Below, one piece after another: positions 1 through 5,655 of a DNA stretch of 10,568 nucleotides. The notes under the pieces are model-generated. The model was not told the origin of the DNA and did no database searches. It worked only from the letters and a program-made list of their open reading frames with translations. The stretch is from Chloroflexota bacterium. Its GTDB lineage: Bacteria; Chloroflexota; Dehalococcoidia; JACQGW01. Location: contig JACQGW010000270.1 of NCBI GenBank assembly GCA_016199325.1, positions 1-10,568 of the forward strand. Direction: 5' to 3'. The translations under genes and the position numbers were made by a program. Every line of letters begins with the position of its first letter. The stretch's first letter is position 1.

Positions 1-1
1 C

Positions 2-1240
2 ATTGCCGTCTACGACCTGGGCGGCGGCACCTTCGACATCTCGATCCTCCAGCTCGGCGAGGGCGTCTTCGAGGTCCAGGCGACCAACGGCGATACGTTC
101 CTCGGAGGCGACGACTTCGACCAGCGGATCGTCGCCTGGCTCTGTGGCGAGTTCTGGCGGGAGGAGCGAGTCGACCTGCAGCAGGACCGGATGGCCCTCC
201 AACGGCTGAAGGAGGCCGCCGAGAAGGCGAAGGTGGAGCTCTCGACGCTGATGCAGACGGAGATCAACCTGCCGTTCCTCACGGCGACCGTCGCGGGGCC
301 GAAGCATCTGGTGGCGACCGTTACGCGGGCGCGGCTGGAGCAGCTCGTCGGGGACCTGGTGGAGCGCAGCCTGGCCCCAGTCCGACAGGCGCTGGCCGAT
401 GCCGGACTGCGGCCGAATCAGATCCAGGCGGTGGTCCTGGTGGGCGGCCAGACCCGGATGCCGCTGGTCCAGGACCTGGTGCGGCGGTTCTTCGGACGAG
501 AGCCGTACAAGGGGATCAATCCGGACGAAGTCGTCGCCATCGGGGCGGCGATTCAGGCCGGCGTGCTCAAGGGCGAGCTCCACGACATCCTGCTCCTGGA
601 CGTGACGCCGCTGACGCTGGCCATCGAGACCCTCGGCGGTGTGGCGACCCCCCTCATTCCCCGCAACACGATGATCCCGACCTCCAGGACCGAAACCTTC
701 ACGACCGCGCGGGACAACCAGCGCAGCGTCGAGATCCACGTGCTCCAGGGTGAGCGCCCTATGGCCGCCGAGAACAAGACGCTGGGGCGGTTCATCCTCG
801 ATGGACTGCTGCCGGCGCCACGTGGCCTGCCGCAGATCGAGGTGACCTTCGACGTCGACGCCAACGGGATCCTGAACGTCTCGGCCCGGGAACGCGGAAC
901 CGGGCGGGAGCAGAAGATCGCGATCACCGCGTCGTCGGGGCTCTCGAAGGAGGAGGTCGAACGGATGGTCCGGGAGGCCGAGCTGCACCGGGAGGAGGAC
1001 CGATCCCGCCGAGAGGAGATCGACCTGCGGAATCGGGCCGATACGCTGCTCTACTCGGCCGAGCGGACGCTCCAGGAATACGGCGACCGGGTACCGGCAG
1101 AGGTGAAAGCCGAGGTGGAGACGAAGATGGCAGCGGTGCGAGAAGCTCTGGCCGACCCTGCGCCGGCCGCCCTGCGCCACGCCCTCGACGATCTCGCCGA
1201 GGCCCTCCAGCGGGTCGGCCAGACGATGTACAGCGCGTAG
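2..1240 (+). CDS. dnaK: Molecular chaperone DnaK (Hsp70), N-terminally cut by window edge
   Basis: ATP-driven cytosolic chaperone that binds exposed hydrophobic stretches of client proteins, working with DnaJ and GrpE. The frame is open from base 2; 412 residues are visible, so roughly the first 190 of an ~600-residue protein lie outside. In order: the Hsp70 signature [10 protein letters not shown] (fragment residues 5-14), the third ATPase signature [14 protein letters not shown] (144-157), [15 protein letters not shown] (173-187), the interdomain linker [15 protein letters not shown] (196-210) and then the substrate-binding beta domain with [28 protein letters not shown] and ITASSGLS. The helical lid follows. 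The protein ends in GQTMYSA and lacks the long disordered acidic tail (EEVK-type) of E. coli DnaK. No dnaJ or grpE follows, so this may be a secondary paralogue, although the upstream side is not visible. Family identification is secure. Confidence 0.97.
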   Translation: MAVYDLGGGTFDISILQLGEGVFEVQATNGDTFLGGDDFDQRIVAWLCGEFWREERVDLQQDRMALQRLKEAAEKAKVELSTLMQTEINLPFLTATVAGPKHLVATVTRARLEQLVGDLVERSLAPVRQALADAGLRPNQIQAVVLVGGQTRMPLVQDLVRRFFGREPYKGINPDEVVAIGAAIQAGVLKGELHDILLLDVTPLTLAIETLGGVATPLIPRNTMIPTSRTETFTTARDNQRSVEIHVLQGERPMAAENKTLGRFILDGLLPAPRGLPQIEVTFDVDANGILNVSARERGTGREQKIAITASSGLSKEEVERMVREAELHREEDRSRREEIDLRNRADTLLYSAERTLQEYGDRVPAEVKAEVETKMAAVREALADPAPAALRHALDDLAEALQRVGQTMYSA

Positions 1241-1269
1241 CCCTGCGCCCTGCCAAGCGCCAGCCACGC

Positions 1270-1298
1270 TGGACAGTTGCCGCACCTGATGGTAGACT
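1270..1298 (+). promoter_or_regulatory. Candidate promoter for the Fe-S protein gene
   Basis: TGGACA at 1270-1275, a 17-base spacer and TAGACT at 1293-1298 give a sigma-70-like layout 31 bases before the start codon at 1330. An almost identical pair of boxes (CTGGACAGT ... TAGACTG) precedes the gene at 2159, which raises confidence in both. The boxes are non-consensus, so this is an inference from pattern. Confidence 0.45.
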
Positions 1299-1329
1299 GG
1301 CGGGAATCAGCACTCAAGGAGGCTTGACC

Positions 1330-2031
1330 ATGGTTTCCGCGGTTGCCGTCGGGCGAACGGCTACGGTCGAGGGTGCCGTAGCGGGGTTGGACGCTGACCT
1401 GGTGGGGGTGGCGTCGCTGGCCGATTGGGCGGGAACTCGCCTGGAGGAGTCGGCGAAACGGCTGCTGCCGGCAGCGCAGTCGGTCGTCGTGGTCGGCATG
1501 GCGATCTACCCGGAGATCCTCGCGCACCTCACCCCTGAGAAGATGGTGGGCGAGGGGGCGCTTCGTGACATGTACGCACCGCACCTGGAGTACCTTGACG
1601 GCCGGCTGACCAGAGCCGTCTACGACGTAGCGAAGGCGTCCCACCGGCAGGGACTGCGGGCGCTGCCGCTGCCAAGCAACGGTTGTCCGCTGGACCAGCG
1701 CCACCTGGAGGCCGTCTTCTCCTTCAAGCACGCCGCGCAGGCGGCCGGGCTGGGCAGGATCGGCAAGAGCAGTCTCCTCATCACCCCTCAGTTCGGCCCG
1801 CGGGTGCGCCTGGCCTGCGCCCTGACGGAGTCCCGGCTGGCACCCACCGGCGTCCAGAGCGACGATCTGTGCGCCGACTGCACCGATTGCCTGGCCCTGT
1901 GCCCGTCGCGAGCACTGGATGAGCCTGGTGCGGGGGATGCCTACAGCATCAACAAGTTCGCCTGCTCGGCCTTCCGCGGTGCGTCCGGCGCCTGCTCAGA
2001 GTGCATGAAGGTGTGCCCGGTGGGAGCGTAG
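1330..2031 (+). CDS. Double-cluster [4Fe-4S] protein related to epoxyqueuosine reductase / reductive dehalogenase family
   Basis: Small iron-sulfur redox protein of 233 residues. The ATG at 1330 is chosen because AAGGAGG (1316-1322) sits 7 bases upstream; an in-frame TTG at 1324 is too close to that site. The core GCPLDQRH...FKHAAQAAGLGRIGKSSLLITPQFG (residues 118-156) matches the segment that in QueG precedes the ferredoxin part. Two [4Fe-4S] motifs follow: CxxCxxCxxxCP with C181, C184, C187, C191, and C212...C222xxC225xxxC229P. QueG is around 350-380 residues and carries C-terminal repeats as well as cobalamin-contacting regions; this protein stops right after the second cluster motif, so true epoxyqueuosine reductase activity is doubtful. 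It stands alone on its strand with its own promoter-like element. The partner and substrate are unknown; the Fe-S ligands and family are clear. Confidence 0.85.
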   Translation: MVSAVAVGRTATVEGAVAGLDADLVGVASLADWAGTRLEESAKRLLPAAQSVVVVGMAIYPEILAHLTPEKMVGEGALRDMYAPHLEYLDGRLTRAVYDVAKASHRQGLRALPLPSNGCPLDQRHLEAVFSFKHAAQAAGLGRIGKSSLLITPQFGPRVRLACALTESRLAPTGVQSDDLCADCTDCLALCPSRALDEPGAGDAYSINKFACSAFRGASGACSECMKVCPVGA

Positions 2032-2067
2032 CGCGAGAACCGAACACCGAATGAGCACTTTTCGGCC

Positions 2068-2097
2068 TGGACAGTGAGCGGCCGCCAGACCTAGACT
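2068..2097 (+). promoter_or_regulatory. Candidate promoter for the 104-residue hypothetical gene
   Basis: TGGACA at 2068-2073, an 18-base spacer and TAGACT at 2092-2097, about 60 bases before the ATG at 2159. It repeats the CTGGACAGT / TAGACTG boxes seen upstream of the Fe-S gene. The rest of the 2032-2158 gap shows nothing else recognisable. Confidence 0.4.
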
Positions 2098-2158
2098 GAG
2101 TGAGGAGCGATCGTCCGTTCGGTGAGCTCCGCAGACCAACACTCGTGGAGGCAACGGT

Positions 2159-2473
2159 ATGGCTGTCGTGATAATCATGAAATGGGAGGGCATCACTCCC
2201 CAGCAATACGACGCAGCTCGAGACCTGGTGAAATGGGAGAGCAATGTGCCGGCCGGCGGCCTGTATCACGTTGCGGCGTTCGATCAGAAGGGCCTGCGCG
2301 TGGTGGACGTGTGGGAGTCGGCTGAGGCGTTTCAGCAGTTCGCTGAAACCCGGCTGATGCCGGGAGTCCGTCAGCTCGGCCTTCCGGGTGAGCCGAAGGT
2401 AGAGATCTATCCTGCGCATCGGATCTTCACCCCCGGATACGCGCCGCTTCGCAGGACCACGGCCGGCGGCTGA
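2159..2473 (+). CDS. Hypothetical protein, probable dimeric alpha/beta-barrel (ABM-like) fold
   Basis: 104 residues. The ATG at 2159 has GGAGG (2147-2151) 7 bases upstream. The layout is beta strand (AVVIIMKWEG), then a helix beginning TPQQYDAARDL, then a second strand GGLYHVAAFDQKGLRVVDVWES, a helix EAFQQFAETRLMPGVRQLG and a last strand KVEIYPAHRIF. This order and the xVVDVWES...FxxF pattern are typical of the small antibiotic-biosynthesis-monooxygenase-like / dimeric alpha-beta-barrel hypothetical proteins common in actinobacteria and Chloroflexota. No catalytic residue can be assigned and no substrate is suggested by context. The gene is monocistronic: it has its own promoter-like element and ends 30 bases before an intrinsic terminator. 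The fold is inferred from pattern only. Confidence 0.8.
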   Translation: MAVVIIMKWEGITPQQYDAARDLVKWESNVPAGGLYHVAAFDQKGLRVVDVWESAEAFQQFAETRLMPGVRQLGLPGEPKVEIYPAHRIFTPGYAPLRRTTAGG

Positions 2474-2503
2474 GTTCTGGCGGCCGACCCCCAGCATCAT
2501 CGT

Positions 2504-2529
2504 GGGGGCAACCACGGACGGTTGCCCCC
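2504..2529 (+). terminator. Rho-independent terminator
   Basis: A perfect 10-bp stem, GGGGGCAACC (2504-2513) and GGTTGCCCCC (2520-2529), with a 6-base loop is followed by TTTCT. It lies 30 bases after the stop of the hypothetical gene. On the other strand the hairpin falls about 40 bases past the comB stop but has no T-run, so it is best read as a plus-strand terminator. Confidence 0.8.
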
Positions 2530-2568
2530 TTTCTATCCGAGTATTCCCTCAATCCTCCGCGAGGGGTC

Positions 2569-3387
2569 CTATTCCAATTGTGAATGGGCGATGACGGACA
2601 GCCGCTCATCCGGCGCGACAACCAGGCGTGGGACAGCCGCCGACTCGTCGACTCGGGCGCAGAAGACGACGTCCCGGTCGAGCTTCAGCCGCAGGAGCCC
2701 CTGGCCGTTGCCGCTCTCGCGCAGCGCCGCTTCGAGATCGCCCGTGTAGGAGCGGCAGAGGCGCAGCGCGGCGATGGCCGACTCGTCGAGGAAGAGGCCG
2801 GACGGCCGGAAGGAGCCGCCCGAGATGAGCTGGGCGGGGTCCGCGGCGGCGTCCGGCGCCGGCAGCGCCGGGTGGGCCAGGAGCCGCTCGATCAGATAGC
2901 CGGCGCAGCAGGCGTCGTCCAGCCCGAAGGCGGTGCCGAGCGCCCGTCCGGCACAGAGGATCGTGAGGTCCCAGCCGCCGGCCAGCGCGCAGCGCATGGC
3001 GGCGTCGACCGCGGCGCCCGCGTTCCTGAGCGACCCGACCAGGACGACCGGCGCGGCGGCGACCCGACGCATGGCTCGCGTGCCGTTGCTCGTGCAGAGC
3101 ACCAGGCGCCGGCCGGCCAGGTCGAGGGCGGCGAACTCGCTCGGCGAATTGCCGTAATCGAAGCCGACCGGCGGCAGGCCACCGCGCTCGCCACACAGGA
3201 GCGCCCCCTGCACCTGGCGTGCTCGTTCCCGAGCCTCGTCGACCTCCTCGACGAGCTCGATGCCGGCGGCGCCCCGTTCGAGCATGACGGCCAGTGTCGT
3301 GCTCGCTCGCAGGACGTCGACCATAACGATCACCCGGCCGGCTGGATCGCCGAGGACCCCCGGCAGCCACGCAACGTCGACGATCAC
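2569..3387 (-). CDS. comB: 2-phosphosulfolactate phosphatase family protein (ComB)
   Basis: Mg-dependent phosphatase family whose founding member removes phosphate from 2-phosphosulfolactate in coenzyme M synthesis. The 272-residue product starts at GTG 3387, chosen because AAGGAGG lies 8 bases upstream; the frame is open further upstream, but those residues look non-coding. Family blocks in order: VIVMVDVLRASTTLAVML (19-36), CGERGGLPPVGFDYGNSPSEF (65-85), CTSNGTRAM (98-106), VGSLRNA (117-123), ILCAGRALGTAFGLDDACCAG (143-163) and C-terminal DVVFCARVDESAAVPRLV (239-256). The fit is along the whole chain. No other coenzyme M gene is visible; ComB homologues occur widely in bacteria not known to make coenzyme M, so the physiological substrate is uncertain. 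It is divergent from the greA-like gene. Confidence 0.93.
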   Translation of the reverse strand: MIVDVAWLPGVLGDPAGRVIVMVDVLRASTTLAVMLERGAAGIELVEEVDEARERARQVQGALLCGERGGLPPVGFDYGNSPSEFAALDLAGRRLVLCTSNGTRAMRRVAAAPVVLVGSLRNAGAAVDAAMRCALAGGWDLTILCAGRALGTAFGLDDACCAGYLIERLLAHPALPAPDAAADPAQLISGGSFRPSGLFLDESAIAALRLCRSYTGDLEAALRESGNGQGLLRLKLDRDVVFCARVDESAAVPRLVVAPDERLSVIAHSQLE

Positions 3388-3464
3388 GCCTCTCGCCTCC
3401 TTTTTCGCTCTCGGTTCGCTTGACCCCCATCCCGCGCATACAACTTGCGGAAGGGTGTCGCAAA

Positions 3465-3493
3465 CCGATACCATGAGGATCGGTCGGTGTCAA
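3465..3493 (-). promoter_or_regulatory. Candidate comB promoter
   Basis: On the minus strand TTGACA (3493-3488) is followed after 17 bases by TATCGG (3470-3465). The -35 box is perfect and the -10 box weak. It would give a leader of about 70 bases before the GTG at 3387. Its -35 box is about 30 bases from that of the divergent greA promoter. Confidence 0.4.
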
Positions 3494-3523
3494 GCGGCAG
3501 GTCGTTCTTCCCTGATAACCCGC

Positions 3524-3552
3524 TTGACAGGTTACAACGTATCGGCTACGAT
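3524..3552 (+). promoter_or_regulatory. Sigma-70-type promoter of the greA-like gene
   Basis: TTGACA (3524-3529), 17-base spacer, TACGAT (3547-3552). The -35 box is perfect and the -10 box matches four of six including TA...T. The expected transcription start lies about 20 bases before the start codon at 3578, leaving just room for the ribosome binding site AGGAGGAAAGG. Confidence 0.8.
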
Positions 3553-3577
3553 CACGGCAACCCAGGAGGAAAGGACC

Positions 3578-4045
3578 ATGCAACCGGAAAAGCCTGTGGT
3601 GCTGACCCCGGAAGGGCGGCGGAAGCTCGTCGAGGAGCTCGATCACCTGCGACAGGTCCGCCGGCCCGAGATCCTCGATCGGCTCCGGGCCGCGCGCGAG
3701 GTGGCGGATACCTGGGACAGCCCTGAGTATGTCGAGGCGAAGAACGACCAGGCATTCGTCGAGGGGCGCATTCGCGCCCTGGAGGCAACGCTGGCGGCGG
3801 CGAAGGTCCTTGAAGCCCATAAGGGGAGCCAGGTGGAGCTTGGCTCACGCGTGGCGATCCGGGATGAAGAGGGCGAGGAGTCTCTCTACACCATCGTCGG
3901 CCCGCAGGAGGCCTCGCCGGCCCACGGGAAGATCTCGGACGAATCACCCGTCGGCCGCGCGCTGCTCGGCCACCGAGCAGGCGACGAAGTTCAAGTCACC
4001 ACGCCCGCCGGCCCGCGCCGGCTGGCCATCCTCCGGGTCGAGTAG
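3578..4045 (+). CDS. greA: GreA/GreB-family transcription elongation factor with variant coiled-coil tip
   Basis: Binds RNA polymerase through the secondary channel and, in canonical members, stimulates cleavage of backtracked RNA. 155 residues, close to the usual ~158. The ATG at 3578 follows a strong AGGAGG. The N-terminal coiled coil runs over residues ~10-80 (LTPEGRRKLVEELDHLRQVRRPEI ... EGRIRALEATLAAA), and the C-terminal FKBP-like domain from ~85 (VELGSRVAIRDEEGEES..YTIVGPQEA ... ISDESPVGRALLGHRAGDEVQVTTPAG). The tip loop, which in E. coli GreA reads GDLKENAEY with catalytic D41 and E44, here reads ADTWDSPEY. The first acid is kept (D44), the second is Asp instead of Glu (D47), and Trp and Pro replace usual residues. 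Cleavage activity may be retained or altered; a second, canonical GreA elsewhere in the genome is possible. It is monocistronic, with another promoter right after it. Confidence 0.92.
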   Translation: MQPEKPVVLTPEGRRKLVEELDHLRQVRRPEILDRLRAAREVADTWDSPEYVEAKNDQAFVEGRIRALEATLAAAKVLEAHKGSQVELGSRVAIRDEEGEESLYTIVGPQEASPAHGKISDESPVGRALLGHRAGDEVQVTTPAGPRRLAILRVE

Positions 4046-4071
4046 GCGGCACAGCCGGCCGGTTCCCCGAG

Positions 4072-4100
4072 TTGACAGCGATCCAGCAGCCAGATACAAT
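4072..4100 (+). promoter_or_regulatory. Sigma-70-type promoter of the DUF2007-accD-zinc ribbon operon
   Basis: TTGACA (4072-4077), 17-base spacer, TACAAT (4095-4100): 11 of 12 consensus bases at ideal spacing, the best promoter in the window. Transcription would begin near 4107. Confidence 0.85.
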
Positions 4101-4110
4101 GGCAACCGGT

Positions 4111-4142
4111 CTGGCCGACCGCGGGATCGGCGGGTCGGCCGG
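4111..4142 (+). promoter_or_regulatory. Leader hairpin just before the DUF2007 ribosome binding site
   Basis: CTGGCCGACC (4111-4120) pairs with GGTCGGCCGG (4133-4142), including one G:U, around a 12-base loop. The hairpin starts only a few bases after the predicted transcription start and ends right before AAAGGTG (4144-4150), the ribosome binding site. It could stabilise the 5' end or modulate translation. There is no T-run, so it is not an intrinsic terminator. The function is inferred. Confidence 0.45.
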
Positions 4143-4154
4143 CAAAGGTGATCG

Positions 4155-4370
4155 ATGGATTGGACCGCCGTGGCGACGGCGCCGGATCAGTGGGTGGCCG
4201 AGATGTGGCGGGGTTTGCTCCACAGCGAGGGCATCCCGGCGATGATCGGCCCGGCCGACGCCGTCTCGTTTCTTGGGATGTCGCCCCGACCCTGCCAGTT
4301 GCTGGTGCCGGCAGACCGGGCCGGCGAGGCGCGGGCCATCCTGGGGGCGCCCGAGTATCCGGTGGAGTAG
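4155..4370 (+). CDS. DUF2007-family small protein
   Basis: 71 residues. The ATG at 4155 follows AAAGGTG at 4144-4150. It matches the pattern of the DUF2007 'putative signal transducing protein' family: an opening strand WTAVATAPDQWVAEM, a helix WRGLLHSEGIP, AMIGPADAVSFLGMSPRP, then QLLVPADRAGEARAIL. Such proteins form a ferredoxin-like fold and are thought to be regulatory or binding modules; no mechanism is established that I can rely on. It is the first gene of the operon, and its stop (4368-4370) lies 12 bases before the inferred accD start, so accD may depend on translational coupling with it. Confidence 0.85.
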   Translation: MDWTAVATAPDQWVAEMWRGLLHSEGIPAMIGPADAVSFLGMSPRPCQLLVPADRAGEARAILGAPEYPVE

Positions 4371-4374
4371 GGGG
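4369..4374 (+). promoter_or_regulatory. Ribosome binding site that sets the accD CTG start
   Basis: AGGGGG overlaps the TAG stop of the DUF2007 gene and stands 8 bases before CTG 4383. No other purine-rich site lies ahead of the alternative GTG at 4458, where the preceding bases are CGCCGGCCAACCTGTGG. Confidence 0.55.
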
Positions 4375-4382
4375 CAAACAGC

Positions 4383-5267
4383 CTGGACATCTTCCGCCGG
4401 CCGAAGACGATCATTGGTGCAGCCGTCCGCGAGCGGAGCGCGCCGGCCAACCTGTGGGTGAAGTGCGGCCGGTGCAAGGAGCTGAGCTACGTCCGGGAGT
4501 TCGAGCAGAACGCCAAGGTCTGCGGAAAGTGTGGCCACCACGCCCGTCTGTCCGCCGCCGAGCGTTTGCAGCTCCTGCTCGACCCCGATTCGTTCCGGGA
4601 GATCGACCGCAATCTGCTGCCGGCCGACCCGCTGGAGTTTGTCGGCGGCGGCAAGCGGTATCCGGAGAAGATCAGCGAGGTCCAACAGGAGACCGGGCTG
4701 ACCGAGGCTGCCGTCTGCGGTACGGGTACCATCGAGGGCCGCCATCTGGTCGTCGCCGTTCTCGATTTCTCGTTCCTCGGCGCTTCGATGGGCTCGGTCG
4801 TCGGCGAAAAGGTCAGCCGCTCCGTCGAGCTCGCGCTCTTCCACCGCATCCCGCTGTTGACGATCTCGGCGTCCGGCGGCGCCCGCATGCACGAGGGCAT
4901 CCTCAGCCTGATGCAGATGGCTAAGACCGTCTCGGCGCTCGCGCGGCTGGCCGACGCTCAGGTGCCCCATTTCTCCCTGCTGACGGACCCGACCACGGGC
5001 GGCGTGACTGCCAGCTTTGCGAGCCTCGGCGACGTGATCCTGGCCGAGCCGGGCGCGCTGATCGGCTTTGCCGGCCCGCGCGTCATCGAGCAGATCACCC
5101 GCCAGAAGCTGCCACCCGGCTTCCAGACGGCCGAGTTCGTGCTCGAACACGGAATGATCGATATGGTCGTCCACCGCCGGGAGCTCCGGACGACGCTGGC
5201 CGGGCTGCTGTCGCTCTATCAGGGTGTCCGTCAGCGGCGAAGGGTGTTGGACCATGCCGTTGTGTGA
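4383..5267 (+). CDS. accD: Acetyl-CoA carboxylase carboxyltransferase subunit beta (AccD), probable CTG start
   Basis: With AccA, transfers carboxyl from biotin to acetyl-CoA to form malonyl-CoA, the first step of fatty acid synthesis. From CTG 4383 the product has 294 residues (E. coli AccD 304). The zinc ribbon has C28, C31, C47 and C50, one off the E. coli positions 27, 30, 46 and 49, and the N-terminus DIFRRPKTIIG...NLWVKC is AccD-like. The carboxyltransferase core follows: FLGASMGSVVGEK, SASGGARMHEGILSLMQMAKT, LTDPTTGGVTASFASLGD, AEPGALIGFAGPRVIEQ and KLPPGFQTAEF. There is no ATG/GTG/TTG between the upstream in-frame stop (4368) and GTG 4458; that GTG would remove the first 25 residues, leaving the first cysteine at position 3. 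CTG 4383 has a well-spaced ribosome binding site. accA is not in the window. The end overlaps the next gene by 14 bases. Confidence 0.93.
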   Translation: MDIFRRPKTIIGAAVRERSAPANLWVKCGRCKELSYVREFEQNAKVCGKCGHHARLSAAERLQLLLDPDSFREIDRNLLPADPLEFVGGGKRYPEKISEVQQETGLTEAAVCGTGTIEGRHLVVAVLDFSFLGASMGSVVGEKVSRSVELALFHRIPLLTISASGGARMHEGILSLMQMAKTVSALARLADAQVPHFSLLTDPTTGGVTASFASLGDVILAEPGALIGFAGPRVIEQITRQKLPPGFQTAEFVLEHGMIDMVVHRRELRTTLAGLLSLYQGVRQRRRVLDHAVV

Positions 5268-5655
5268 GGCGTGCGGCGCCGGCTGCGGCGGACTCGACAA
5301 CTACTGTCGTAACTGTGGCGTCCGCCTGCGCGCCGACCCGGTCGATCAGGCGCAGACGGTCGCCCTCGTTCCGCCTCCCCTCTCGGTGGGAGAGGGGAGG
5401 CGGGTGATTGGCCCGTGGCTCGCCCATCGCCCGGGCCTGGTCCGCGGCCTCGTCGCGCTCGGCACTGGCGCCGCCGTGGAGATCCTCCGCCGCCGGCTGG
5501 TCGCCGGCTCGATCGGCCTGCCCGAGCTCCTCCGCCTGTTGCGGCCCCAGCAGAACGGCCGCCGCGAGCAGCCGTCGAAGGCGTTCCCATCGCCGGGCGA
5601 GGTCAGCGAAGACGTCCTCGAGACCATCGTGATCCGGTGGCGCCGAAAGCGATGA
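5254..5655 (+). CDS. Small zinc-ribbon protein, function unknown
   Basis: 133 residues from ATG 5254, preceded by AAGGG at 5240-5244 and overlapping the accD end by 14 bases, so probably translationally coupled to it. The N-terminus has a zinc ribbon: C4xxC7 and C18xxC21, with an extra C11, in the context LCEAC...NYCRNCGVRL. The rest has a short hydrophobic helix around residues 65-80 (GLVRGLVALGTGAAVEIL), possibly weakly membrane-associated, and a basic end IRWRRKR. Residues ~40-50 (PPLSVGEGRR) are encoded by an inserted palindromic repeat. No family beyond the ribbon is recognised. The last 53 bases overlap the end of the convergent yfhO-type gene, which is unusual. The start and ribbon are convincing; the C-terminal half is less so. 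Confidence 0.75.
   Translation: MPLCEACGAGCGGLDNYCRNCGVRLRADPVDQAQTVALVPPPLSVGEGRRVIGPWLAHRPGLVRGLVALGTGAAVEILRRRLVAGSIGLPELLRLLRPQQNGRREQPSKAFPSPGEVSEDVLETIVIRWRRKR
5371..5403. repeat. Palindromic repeat inside the zinc-ribbon gene
   Basis: Perfect 14-base arms (CCGCCTCCCCTCTC at 5371-5384, complement at 5390-5403) around a 5-base centre GGTGG. It belongs to the same family as the copy at 5938-5964 in the convergent gene: both share the CCCCTCTC / GAGAGGGG core. There is no T-run, and it lies within an open frame, so it is a dispersed repeat rather than a terminator. Confidence 0.8.

Noticed and set aside
2584..3423. Long plus-strand open frame (279 codons) opposite comB
   Set aside because: It mirrors the comB gene, has no ribosome site and no recognisable protein pattern, whereas the minus-strand product shows all ComB motifs.
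3996..5300. 434-codon minus-strand open frame opposite DUF2007 and accD
   Set aside because: A GC-rich shadow of accD with no family resemblance, while the plus strand encodes a complete AccD.
5371..5403. Transcription terminator inside the zinc-ribbon gene
   Set aside because: The hairpin is strong but has no T-run on either side, the frame continues, and a relative of it lies in another gene.
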